Shown: piece by piece, positions 42,602 to 51,134 of the stretch
Layout: every line of letters begins with the position of its first letter
Position numbering within the stretch: position 1 is the stretch's first letter
NCBI RefSeq assembly: GCF_004343775.1
Contig: NZ_PTXL01000002.1
Coordinates: 186,001-250,000 of the forward strand
DNA: 64,000 bases
Source of the DNA: Burkholderia sp. SRS-46
GTDB taxonomy: Bacteria > Pseudomonadota > Gammaproteobacteria > Burkholderiales > Burkholderiaceae
Direction of reading: 5' to 3'
Translations under genes and position numbers: made by a program
The notes under the pieces: generated by a model
Told to the model about the DNA's origin: nothing
The model's input: only the letters and a program-made list of their open reading frames with translations
Databases searched by the model: none

Positions 42602-43315
42602 GGAACTCTCCTTCAAAAATCGACGGGCGGCGGGATGTCGGGCGCATGCGCGCCGGGCATGGGACCTGTCTGACAGGTCGCGATTGAAGTGCGCCCGGGG
42701 GGGTGCCCCGATCCGGGGTCCGCCCGCGAGGTGTCGGCACGAGGGGGAATACGGGCGGCGCCGCGGACTGACACCGCGGCGCTGGATCGGGACGGTAGCA
42801 GTGTGGGGCCGGACCGGCGTCGAGTCTGTCCTGAAAGTTTTGCGAAAGTGTGCGAATTTGTATGCGTTTGTCGGAGTATGTCGCCCGGGCGGCCGCGTTC
42901 GCATTCCCCCTCAGCCGATCGGCCCCCGAAAAAAAGCGGCTGCCCGGCCGCCTATCGTCGCGGCGATGCAACATGCGCGCGATCGCGTCCGGCTTGCACC
43001 CGGTTCGCACCGGCCCCTCCGCCACTCGACCGGTGCGAACCGCCGTCGCCGCCGCGACACATCGACGCGCCCTCCGCGCCCCGCCCGCTGTGCCGTTGCG
43101 ACGCGCAACCGGCCGTCGTCGCCGTCGCGCCGCCTGCGGCGGGCGTCACGCGGCGTGCATATTGCGCAACGTGTTTCATCAGACGTCATTTCATGCGGAT
43201 TGCAAATGCGCGAGGTGTTCATTTATTGCGCATTGCGTCTTGCGTTTCAGCGCAGGATATCTAGACTTATCAAGCTCGTACGGTCGAATGCTCATTTTCT
43301 CAAGGAGACGATCCA
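42602..43315. other. 714-bp gap without a supported gene
   Basis: Only shadow ORFs are seen. The part from about 43140 is richer in A+T. A weak promoter candidate toward the gene at 43316 is TTGCGT (43240-43245), 16 bp, TAGACT (43262-43267). Nothing else is recognised. Confidence 0.4.
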
Positions 43316-43663
43316 ATGCGCCTCACCATTCGAATTAATGGCAGCGAATCAGCGACCCGGCAGTCTTTTGCCGTGCTCTGGGTGGACACCGACGAAGGGC
43401 TCTGGTCTCGCGAGGCACATCAAGGCATCGATCTTCCGACCTGGGGCAAGGTCAAGGACGTCGAGGGCGCGATGGCGCTCTGTGCGGCTGACAGCGGCAA
43501 GGCCGTCTGCAAGCTGCAGGGTTTGTCGTTCGATGCGACGCAGCGCGAACAAGGCACTGCCGAGCTTGCAGGCGAGCACGCAAAAGGTGCATGGCGCCTG
43601 CAGGAAGTCGACACTTGCACGATCCAGCCGGAATACAAGGAATTTATTTCCGTTGATCGATAG
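43316..43663 (+). CDS. hypothetical small protein (115 aa)
   Basis: I do not recognise this 115-residue protein. It has no signal peptide or membrane helix. It starts MRLTIRINGSESATRQSFAV, contains two cysteines that could pair (LCAADSGKAVCK) and another near the end, and closes with QPEYKEFISVDR. AAGGAG stands 7 nt before the ATG and a strong terminator follows 81 bp downstream, so it is a real single-gene unit. Base use is nearer to average than in its neighbours. Confidence 0.75.
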   Translation: MRLTIRINGSESATRQSFAVLWVDTDEGLWSREAHQGIDLPTWGKVKDVEGAMALCAADSGKAVCKLQGLSFDATQREQGTAELAGEHAKGAWRLQEVDTCTIQPEYKEFISVDR

Positions 43664-43743
43664 GTATTTTTGACACGTATTGTCTGCGGGTTTCGGGTTT
43701 ATTCCAGTTTTATCGAATTTGTTTTTCCGTTCCGCGATTATCG

Positions 43744-43765
43744 ACGCCCCTGCCGGGGCGTTTTT
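43744..43765 (+). terminator. intrinsic terminator
   Basis: A perfect 7-bp stem ACGCCCC / GGGGCGT with loop TGCC, followed by TTTTT. It ends transcription of the gene at 43316-43663. Confidence 0.88.
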
Positions 43766-44086
43766 GATTGCCGATTTCATATATGAATCGGGGCCGGGTT
43801 AATTCACCGGATCGCTGCGTTCCGGTGCACGAATCGCCGGTCGCCCGGCCGCCATTCCGACCCCTTGTTTTCGTGCCGGCCACCGACCGGCCCCGACCCA
43901 CGCCGCGCCCGCCGGCGACCGCATGCGCGGGCCCCGCCGCCGCGCCGTCACGCCCCGCTTCCGCTCCCCGATCCGGCCCGATCTCGCAATTGCCCTCACA
44001 CTTTCCCCACACGGGGATTACTCATTTATTACAATCACATAATTCCGACTGTCCGCCGCCGCGTCGCGGCCCGATCCAGCCCCCGC
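43766..44086. other. upstream region of the penicillin-binding protein gene
   Basis: No gene is supported in these 321 bp. An AT-rich patch at 44018-44046 contains TACAAT (44030-44035), a good -10 match without a convincing -35. No ribosome binding site is seen before the ATG at 44087. Confidence 0.4.
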
Positions 44087-45883
44087 ATGAGCGTGAAAAA
44101 GAAGACACATCCCGCCGATCCGTACGCGTCGGCAACGAAGCACCCGATGCTCGCGTCGCGCCTGCCGATGTGGCGCTCGAAGCTGGTCGTGATCCTCGTG
44201 TTCCTCGCGTTCGGCGCGCTGCTTGCCCGCGCGTTCTGGGTGCAGGTCGCGAACCAGGATTTCTACGTCGGACAGGGCCAGAAACGCTACCAGCGCACGA
44301 TCGAGCTCGACGCGATGCGCGGGGGCATCGTCGACCGCAACGGCGCGATGCTCGCCGTCAGCCTGTCGACCTACGAAATCTGGGCGAACCCGAAACAGGT
44401 CGCCGAAAACGACTATCCGCAAATCTCGAAGCTGCTCGACATGCCGCTCGCCGAGGTGAAGCGCCGCCTCAACCACGACCGCACCTTCGTGCTGCTCAAG
44501 CGCCAGATCGACGCCGACACCGCGAGCCGCCTCGACAAGCTCGAGATCAACGGCATCACGCAGATCGCCGATTCGAAGCGCTTCTACCCGGAAGGCGAAT
44601 CGGCCGCGCACGTGGTCGGCTTCACGAACGTCGAGGACAAGGGCCAGGAAGGCGTCGAGCTGGCCGCCAACGCGCCGCTGTCGGGCACCGCCGGGCAGCG
44701 CGAGGTGATCCGCGACCGGCTCGGCCGCATCGTGTCGGATACGCGCCCGCTCGTGCCGGCGCAGCACGGCGCGACGATCGAGCTGACGATCGACCGGCGC
44801 ATCCAGCAGCTCGCGTTCAGCCAGCTCAAGGCCGCGGTGGTCGCGAACAACGCGCAGGCCGGCAGCGTCGTCGTGCTCGATGCGCAGAACGGCGAAATCC
44901 TCGCGCTCGCCAATTACCCGACCTTCGACCCGAACGATCGCGCACGCCTCACCGGCCAGCAACTGCGCAACCGCGCGGTGATCGACACGTTCGAACCCGG
45001 CTCGACGATCAAGCCGCTCGTCGTCGCGCTGTCGATCGACGAACGCAAGGTGACGCCGAACACGATCATCAACACGGGCCCCGGCACCTACAAGATCGGG
45101 CCGGCGGTGATCCACGACACCTCCAACCACGGCTCGCTGACCGTCGCGCAGGCGCTGCAGAAGTCGAGCAACGTCGCGCTCGCGAAGCTCGCGCTGAACC
45201 TGCCGGCCGAAACGATCTGGAACAAGTACCAGGAATACGGGATCGGCCGCGCGCCGGAACTGACGTTCCCGGGCGTCGCATCGGGCCGGCTGCGGCCTTA
45301 CAAGCGCTGGCGGCCGATCGAGCAGGCGACGATGGCGTACGGCTACGGGCTGTCGATGTCGCTGCTGCAGATCGCGCAGGTGTACACCGCCTACGCCGGC
45401 GACGGCACGCTGCACCCCGTGTCGCTGCTGAAGAACAGCAACGACAAGCAGACGCTCGACGCGCATCGCGGCCATCGCGTGACGTCGCCGCAAACGGCGG
45501 CGGCGATCCGCTCGATGCTCGAGATGGCGGTCGGCGAAGGCGGCACCGGCCGCCGCGCGCGGGTCGACGGCTACCGGATCGGCGGCAAGACCGGCACGGC
45601 GCGCAAGCAGGTCGGTGCAACCTACGCGAAGGGCAAGTACCGCGCGCTGTTCGCCGGCATGGCGCCGATGAGCCACCCGCGCCTGATCGTCGCGGTGATG
45701 ATCGACGAGCCGCGCGGCCAGGGCTACTACGGCGGCACGGTGGCCGGGCCGGTGTTCTCGTCGGTCACGAGCGGCTCGCTGCAATTGCTCGGCGTGCCGC
45801 CGGACACCCCTGTCGAGCCGGACAAGCTCGCGCCGCCGAAGGCCAGCGCGCAAGCGCCGGCGTCGGCCGCGCCGCGCGCGTGA
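44087..45883 (+). CDS. FtsI-like class B penicillin-binding protein (PBP3 family)
   Basis: A 598-residue peptidoglycan transpeptidase anchored in the inner membrane by one helix (about 31-50) with its catalytic part in the periplasm. A pedestal with RGGIVDRNGAMLAVS near 78 precedes the transpeptidase: active Ser306 in STIK, SSN at 360-362 and KTGT at 501-504, in order. The true ftsI normally lies in the division gene cluster; this one stands alone between a small gene and a sugar transporter gene, so it is a paralogue. The start at MSVKKK is the ATG that gives the short cytoplasmic tail; no strong ribosome site is visible. The last 40 residues are Ala/Pro-rich. Confidence 0.92.
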   Translation: MSVKKKTHPADPYASATKHPMLASRLPMWRSKLVVILVFLAFGALLARAFWVQVANQDFYVGQGQKRYQRTIELDAMRGGIVDRNGAMLAVSLSTYEIWANPKQVAENDYPQISKLLDMPLAEVKRRLNHDRTFVLLKRQIDADTASRLDKLEINGITQIADSKRFYPEGESAAHVVGFTNVEDKGQEGVELAANAPLSGTAGQREVIRDRLGRIVSDTRPLVPAQHGATIELTIDRRIQQLAFSQLKAAVVANNAQAGSVVVLDAQNGEILALANYPTFDPNDRARLTGQQLRNRAVIDTFEPGSTIKPLVVALSIDERKVTPNTIINTGPGTYKIGPAVIHDTSNHGSLTVAQALQKSSNVALAKLALNLPAETIWNKYQEYGIGRAPELTFPGVASGRLRPYKRWRPIEQATMAYGYGLSMSLLQIAQVYTAYAGDGTLHPVSLLKNSNDKQTLDAHRGHRVTSPQTAAAIRSMLEMAVGEGGTGRRARVDGYRIGGKTGTARKQVGATYAKGKYRALFAGMAPMSHPRLIVAVMIDEPRGQGYYGGTVAGPVFSSVTSGSLQLLGVPPDTPVEPDKLAPPKASAQAPASAAPRA

Positions 45884-45937
45884 CCGGTTCCGCCCGCTCG
45901 CCCCGGTATCCCACTCTCTAGGAATGCTACGCAACAT

Positions 45938-45967
45938 TTGAGCGTTCCCGCCGCGCCCTCCTACAAT
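45938..45967 (+). promoter_or_regulatory. candidate promoter of the sugar-binding protein gene
   Basis: TTGAGC (45938-45943), 18 bp, TACAAT (45962-45967), 56 bp before the ATG at 46024. A strong -10 and moderate -35. Confidence 0.5.
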
Positions 45968-46023
45968 TTTCCGGACCGCGGGCAGCCCTGCCCGCGCGAA
46001 CGAATACAACACAGGAGAGACGC

Positions 46024-47019
46024 ATGCGATTCCGCTGGAAAACGCTCGTGCTGGCCTGCGCGAGCCTCGCGCTGTTCGGCGGCGCGCCCGCCCGGGCCGC
46101 CGACGCCGCCGACGTGAAGATCGGCTTCCTCGTCAAGCAGCCCGACGATCCGTGGTTCCAGGATGAATGGCGCTTCGCCGAGCAGGCCGCCCGCGACAAA
46201 CATTTCACACTCGTCAAGATTGCCGCGCCGAGCGGCGAGAAGGTATCGACCGCGCTCGACAGCCTCGCCGCGCAGAAGGCCCAGGGCGTGATCCTCTGCG
46301 CGCCGGACGTGAAGCTCGGCCCCGGCATCGCGGCGAAGGCGAAGCGCGCGGGGATGAAGCTGATGTCGGTCGACGACCAGCTCGTCGACGGCCGCGGTGC
46401 GCCGCTCGCGGGCGTGCCGCACATGGGCATCTCGGCCTACAAGATCGGGCAGCAGGTCGGCCAGGCCATCGCCGCAGAAACGAAGCGGCGCGGCTGGAAC
46501 CCCGCCGAGGTCGGCATCATCCGGCTCGCGTACGACCAGTTGCCCACCGCGCGCGAGCGCACGACGGGCGCCGTCGACGCGCTGAAGGCGGCGGGCTTCC
46601 CGGCCGCGAACGTGATCGACGCGCCGGAGATGGCGGCCGACACCGAAGGCGCGTTCAACGCGGCGAACATCGCGCTCACCAAGCATCCGAACTTCAAGCG
46701 CTGGGTCGCGTTCGGCTCGAACGACGACACGACGGTCGGCGCGGTGCGCGCGGCCGAGGGGCGCGGGATCGGCGCGGACGCGATGGTCGCGGTCGGCATC
46801 AACGGCAGCCAGGTCGCGCTCAACGAGTTCGCGAAGCCGAAGCCGACCGGCTTCTATGGATCGATCCTGCTAAACCCGCGTCAGCACGGCTACGACACCG
46901 CGGTGAACATGTACGACTGGATCACGAAGAACCAGGCGCCGCCGCCGCTCGTGCTGACGTCCGGCACGCTGATCACGCGCGACAACGAGAAGCAGGCGCG
47001 CGCGGCGCTCGGCCTGTGA
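46024..47019 (+). CDS. araF: arabinose-type ABC transporter periplasmic binding protein (AraF-like)
   Basis: A 331-residue periplasmic sugar-binding protein. The signal peptide ends ARA-ADA. Mature features match AraF: VKIGFLVKQPDDPWFQDEWRF, LVKIAAPSGEKV, LAAQKAQGVILCAPD, and FGSNDDTTVGAVRA near the hinge. AGGAGA precedes the ATG. Neither araG (ATPase) nor araH (permease) follows; an SDR gene comes 20 nt later. The ABC partner is therefore elsewhere in the genome, or the protein has another use. L-arabinose is the family substrate, not proven here. Confidence 0.88.
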   Translation: MRFRWKTLVLACASLALFGGAPARAADAADVKIGFLVKQPDDPWFQDEWRFAEQAARDKHFTLVKIAAPSGEKVSTALDSLAAQKAQGVILCAPDVKLGPGIAAKAKRAGMKLMSVDDQLVDGRGAPLAGVPHMGISAYKIGQQVGQAIAAETKRRGWNPAEVGIIRLAYDQLPTARERTTGAVDALKAAGFPAANVIDAPEMAADTEGAFNAANIALTKHPNFKRWVAFGSNDDTTVGAVRAAEGRGIGADAMVAVGINGSQVALNEFAKPKPTGFYGSILLNPRQHGYDTAVNMYDWITKNQAPPPLVLTSGTLITRDNEKQARAALGL

Positions 47020-47039
47020 ACGCGACGCAAGGAGCCGAC

Positions 47040-47801
47040 ATGACACGCACCACCCTCATCACCGGCGCCGCGGGCGGCATCGGGCAGGCACTGTGCCGCG
47101 CATTCGTCGCGGCCGGCGACCGCGTGCTCGCGCTCGACCGCGATCGCACCGCGCTCGGCGCGTTCCTCGACGCGCCCGGCGCGCCGGACGCGCTGCCCGT
47201 CGTCGACGACCTGACCGACCCGGCACGGCTGCGCGCGCTGCTCGCGCCGCACGCCGTCGACGTGCTCGTCGCGAACGCGGGCACGGCCGCGTCGACGACG
47301 CTGCGCGACACCACGCTCGAATCGTGGCGGCAGGATCTCGACGCGAACCTGACCGCGACCTACGCGAGCGTCGAGGCCGTCCTGCCGGGCATGCGCGCGC
47401 GCCGGCGCGGCGCGATTGCGATCGTCGGCTCGGTGAACGGCGCGCAGGCGCTCGGCCACCCGGCCTACAGCGCGGCCAAGGCCGGGCTCGTCAGCTATGC
47501 GAAATCGCTCGCGATCGAATTCGGCCGCGACGGCGTGCGCGCGAACATCGTGCTGCCAGGGACGGTCAAGACGCCCGCCTGGGAAGCGCGCGTGCAGCGC
47601 AACCCGCAGGTGTTCGAGCAACTGAGGAAGTGGTACCCGCTCGACGACTTCGCGACGCCCGACGATGTCGCGCAGGCCGCGCTGTTCCTGTGCTCGCCGG
47701 CCGCGCGGATCATCACCGGCGTCGCGCTGCCGGTGGACGGCGGCCTGCTGGCCGGCAACCGCGTGATGGCGCAGGAACTGACGCTCGAGACGTTCTATTG
47801 A
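47040..47801 (+). CDS. short-chain dehydrogenase/reductase, sugar-type
   Basis: A 253-residue classical SDR. NAD(P) motif TGAAGGIG lies at residues 8-15, NAG near 79-81, catalytic Asn103, Ser131, Tyr143 and Lys147, all in place. The C-terminal IITGVALPVDGGLLAGN is typical of sugar and polyol dehydrogenases. It is 20 nt after the AraF-like gene with AAGGAG before the ATG, so a role in oxidising the imported sugar is reasonable but unproven. Confidence 0.85.
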   Translation: MTRTTLITGAAGGIGQALCRAFVAAGDRVLALDRDRTALGAFLDAPGAPDALPVVDDLTDPARLRALLAPHAVDVLVANAGTAASTTLRDTTLESWRQDLDANLTATYASVEAVLPGMRARRRGAIAIVGSVNGAQALGHPAYSAAKAGLVSYAKSLAIEFGRDGVRANIVLPGTVKTPAWEARVQRNPQVFEQLRKWYPLDDFATPDDVAQAALFLCSPAARIITGVALPVDGGLLAGNRVMAQELTLETFY

Positions 47802-47835
47802 GGGGGCGGCGCGGCGCGCGCCACCCGCGCCGTCG

Positions 47836-49557
47836 TCAATGCGCGTGCGCGGGCACGGCCGGCATCGTCATCCGCGCGAGCACATGGTCGGTCATCCCGC
47901 GCGCCAGCTCCGTCTCGCCCATGAACACCGTGCCGACGCCCTCGCTCGCGAGCAGCGCGGCCTCGTCGCCGCTGTTCGTGCACAGCGCGACCTCCAGCGA
48001 CGGGTTCAGCGTGCGCGAGATCTCGACGATCTGCCGCACGTCGAACACGTCCGGCAGCGTCACGACCAGCATCCCCGCGCGCGCGATGTGCGCCTGCACC
48101 AGCACGATCGGCTCGACCGCGTCGCCGGACACCGCCGCGACGCCGTCTTCGCGCAGCTTCTCGACAATCTCGCGGTTCTGCTCGACCACCACACAGGCGA
48201 TCCGGCGCTCGTCGAGCGCCTGCGCGATCCGCGCGCCGACCTTGCCGTAGCCGACGATCACCACCTGCCCGGTGAGATGGGTCTGCGGCGTGGACATCGG
48301 CAGCGCGGCGAGCGGATCGTCGCGCGCGTCGAGCCGCCGCGCGAACGCCGAATGCTTGCGGATCCACGCGAGCGCCGGATCGATCATCGCGAACGCGAGC
48401 GAATTCAACGCGATCGAGATCAGCGCGACCGCGAGGATCAGGTTCTGCCCTTCCGGCGACAGCAACCCGAGCGAATGGCCGAGCCCGGCGAGGATGAACG
48501 AGAACTCGCCGATCTGCGCAAGGCCCGCGCCGACGATCAGCGCCGTATTGAGCGGATAGCGGAACGCGAGCACCAGCGCGACCGCCGCGAGCGTCTTGCC
48601 GACCAGCACGATCGCCGCGACCTCGATCACGTGCAGCGGCTCGTCGAGCAGCACCTTCGGGTCGAACAGCATGCCGACCGAGATGAAGAACAGCACGGAG
48701 AACGCGTCGCGCAGCGGCAGCGTCTCGTCGGCCGCGCGCCGGCTGAATTCGGATTCGCGCATCATCATCCCGGCGAAGAACGCGCCGAGCGCGAACGACA
48801 CGTCGAACAGCTTCGCCGCGCCGAACGCGATGCCGACCGCCGCCGCGATCATGCACAGCGTGAACAGCTCGCGCGAGCCGGTGCGGGCGACGAGCCACAG
48901 GATGCGCGGAAACACCCGCTTGCCGACCACCAGCATCAGCGCGATGAACGCGGCCACCTTCAGCATCGTGACGCCGAGCGTGCCCCACACGGTGCCGCCG
49001 GCCGCGTGCGCGTCGCCGGGCGGCGTGCCGCCCAGCAGCCCCGCGACGGGCGGCAGCAGCACCAGCACGAGCACCATCACGAGATCCTCGACGACCAGCC
49101 AGCCGACCGCGATGCGCCCGTTCACCGATTCGACGAGCCCGCGCCCCTCCAGCGCCCGCAGCAGCACGACGGTGCTCGCCACCGACAGCGCCAGCCCGAA
49201 CACGAGCGCCGCGCCGATGCTCCAGTCCCACGCGAGCGCGAGCGCGCCGCCGAGCAGCGTCGCCACTGTGATCTGCACGATCGCGCCCGGCAGCGCGATC
49301 TTGCGCACCGCGAGCAGGTCGCCAAGCGAGAAATGCAGCCCGACCCCGAACATCAGCAGCATCACGCCGACCTCGGCGAGCTGCTGCGCGAGCGACAGAT
49401 CGCCAACGAAGCCGGGCGTACCGGGGCCGATCACGACGCCGGCGAGCAGATAGCCGACCAGCGGCGGCATCTTCAGCAGCGACGCGAGATAACCGAAGAT
49501 CATCGCGAGACCGAAACCGGCCGCGAGCAAAGCAATCAGGCTGACGTCATGTGGCAT
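47836..49557 (-). CDS. CPA2-family cation:proton antiporter with TrkA-N domain (KefB/YbaL-like)
   Basis: A 573-residue inner-membrane antiporter. About twelve hydrophobic helices fill residues 5-385, beginning SLIALLAAGFGLAMIFGYLA and including LPPLVGYLLAGVVIGP-type sequence. A cytoplasmic TrkA-N domain follows (VVIVGYGKVGARIAQAL, with VVEQN and VSGDAV). It resembles E. coli YbaL (558 residues) more than KefC. GGGAGG stands before the chosen ATG; the extension upstream is not needed. It is convergent with the SDR gene. It likely moves K+ or Na+ against H+, controlled by a nucleotide. Confidence 0.88.
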   Translation of the reverse strand: MPHDVSLIALLAAGFGLAMIFGYLASLLKMPPLVGYLLAGVVIGPGTPGFVGDLSLAQQLAEVGVMLLMFGVGLHFSLGDLLAVRKIALPGAIVQITVATLLGGALALAWDWSIGAALVFGLALSVASTVVLLRALEGRGLVESVNGRIAVGWLVVEDLVMVLVLVLLPPVAGLLGGTPPGDAHAAGGTVWGTLGVTMLKVAAFIALMLVVGKRVFPRILWLVARTGSRELFTLCMIAAAVGIAFGAAKLFDVSFALGAFFAGMMMRESEFSRRAADETLPLRDAFSVLFFISVGMLFDPKVLLDEPLHVIEVAAIVLVGKTLAAVALVLAFRYPLNTALIVGAGLAQIGEFSFILAGLGHSLGLLSPEGQNLILAVALISIALNSLAFAMIDPALAWIRKHSAFARRLDARDDPLAALPMSTPQTHLTGQVVIVGYGKVGARIAQALDERRIACVVVEQNREIVEKLREDGVAAVSGDAVEPIVLVQAHIARAGMLVVTLPDVFDVRQIVEISRTLNPSLEVALCTNSGDEAALLASEGVGTVFMGETELARGMTDHVLARMTMPAVPAHAH

Positions 49558-49760
49558 CCCCCCTCCCTGGCATGTGTAACCGTTTAGTAAGGTAAAAGGA
49601 TAAGGGATGAGGCCGGGAAAATGGCGCGCCACCGCGAAAAATTCACGGCCGGCGGCGCGATGCGGGGCAATGCGGGGGATTTGGGGATGAAATGCGCGGG
49701 AATTCGGCGAGATTCGGGCGACGGGCGCGGCTTCCGCCGCGGCCCGTCGCCGAGGCCCGC

Positions 49761-51134
49761 TCAGCGGGCCGCTTGCGGATAGCGCGCGCCCGGCGGCGGC
49801 TCGGGCCGCGTGGCCGGATTCGCCTTGCGCACCTTCGCGACCTGCGCGGCCGTGATCGCCGAACCGGTGTTGCCCCAGCTCGTGCGCACGAAGTTCGCGA
49901 CATCCGCGACTTCCTGGTCGGACAGGCGCCAGCCGAACGGTGGCATCGTGAAGGTCGACGGCGCGGTGCGCGTGCCCTTCAACGCGCTGCCCGACAGCAC
50001 CACGTGGACCACCGACGTCGGATCGTCGCCTTGCACGACCGGGTTGCCGCCGAGCGCCGGGAACACGCGCGTGTAGCCGCGGCCGTCGCTGCGGTGGCAG
50101 GCCATGCAGTTGTCGCGGTAGACCGCCGCGCCCGGCTTGCTCGCGTCGCCGGCCTGCAGCGCCTTCGCGGCCGCCGCGTCATACGCGTACGGCGTCTCGC
50201 CCTGCACCTTCGGCGGCAGCGTCTTCAGGTAGCGCGCGATCGCGGTCAGGTCGTCGTCGGTCATGTGCTGCATGCTGTGGCCGACCACGTCCGTCATCCC
50301 GCCGAACGCGGCGGTGCGATCGGTGCGCCCGGTCTTCAGGAATTGCTGGATTTCCGCTTCGCGCCACGTGCCGAAGCCGGTGCGCGGCTCGCCGCGCAGG
50401 CTCGTCGGCACCCAGCCGTCGATCGCCGCGCCGCCGGCCAGGAAGTCGGGGCCGTCCGCGTCGGTCAGCGCGCGTTCCTGCATCGTCGGCGCGCGCGGCG
50501 TATGGCATGCGCCGCAGTGGCCGAGGCCCTGCACGAGGTACGCGCCGCGCGCCAGGACCGGATCGGGGTACGGCGCGGCGTCGAACGGCTTCGGCGTCGG
50601 CGCGAACAGCTTGCGCCAGAAGCCGAGCGGCCAGCGCATCGACAGCGGCCACACGATGTCGACCGGACGGTTCTCCTTCTCCGCCGGCGCCACGCCGTGC
50701 ATGAAGTACGCGTAGAGCGCCTTCACGTCGTCGCCGGACAGGCGCGCGTACGACGGAAACGGCATCGCCGGGTACAGCGTGTCGCCGTTCTTGCGCACGC
50801 CCGCGCGCAGCGCCTGGTCGAACGCCTCGAGCGTCCAGCCGCCGAGGCCCGTCTTCGGGTCGGGCGTGATGTTCGTCGAGTAGATCGCGCCGATCGGCGT
50901 GTCGAACTTCAGCCCGCCGGCGAACGGCTTGCCGCCGCTCGCGGTGTGGCATGCGACGCAGTCGCCGGCGCGGGCCAGATACGCGCCGCGCGCGACCAGC
51001 GCGTCGGCGGATTGCGAGGCGGCGGCCGCGCCGCTCGCCAGGCCGAACGCCAGGCCGAACGCCAGCCAGGCCGCGCCGGCCGCCAGCGCGCGCGCCGTGC
51101 GGCGCACGGCGTTGTCTCGTGTCGTGCTCTTCAT
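49761..51134 (-). CDS. tri-haem cytochrome c subunit of a membrane sugar-acid dehydrogenase
   Basis: A 457-residue periplasmic cytochrome c with a signal peptide (hydrophobic 14-38) and three haem sites: CVACH at 59-63, CGACH at 207-211 and CMACH at 343-347. It is the electron-carrying subunit of the GMC flavoprotein upstream and passes electrons to ubiquinone in the inner membrane. Its start overlaps the flavoprotein stop (ATGA). Size fits the gluconate 2-dehydrogenase cytochrome of about 440 residues. Confidence 0.93.
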   Translation of the reverse strand: MKSTTRDNAVRRTARALAAGAAWLAFGLAFGLASGAAAASQSADALVARGAYLARAGDCVACHTASGGKPFAGGLKFDTPIGAIYSTNITPDPKTGLGGWTLEAFDQALRAGVRKNGDTLYPAMPFPSYARLSGDDVKALYAYFMHGVAPAEKENRPVDIVWPLSMRWPLGFWRKLFAPTPKPFDAAPYPDPVLARGAYLVQGLGHCGACHTPRAPTMQERALTDADGPDFLAGGAAIDGWVPTSLRGEPRTGFGTWREAEIQQFLKTGRTDRTAAFGGMTDVVGHSMQHMTDDDLTAIARYLKTLPPKVQGETPYAYDAAAAKALQAGDASKPGAAVYRDNCMACHRSDGRGYTRVFPALGGNPVVQGDDPTSVVHVVLSGSALKGTRTAPSTFTMPPFGWRLSDQEVADVANFVRTSWGNTGSAITAAQVAKVRKANPATRPEPPPGARYPQAAR

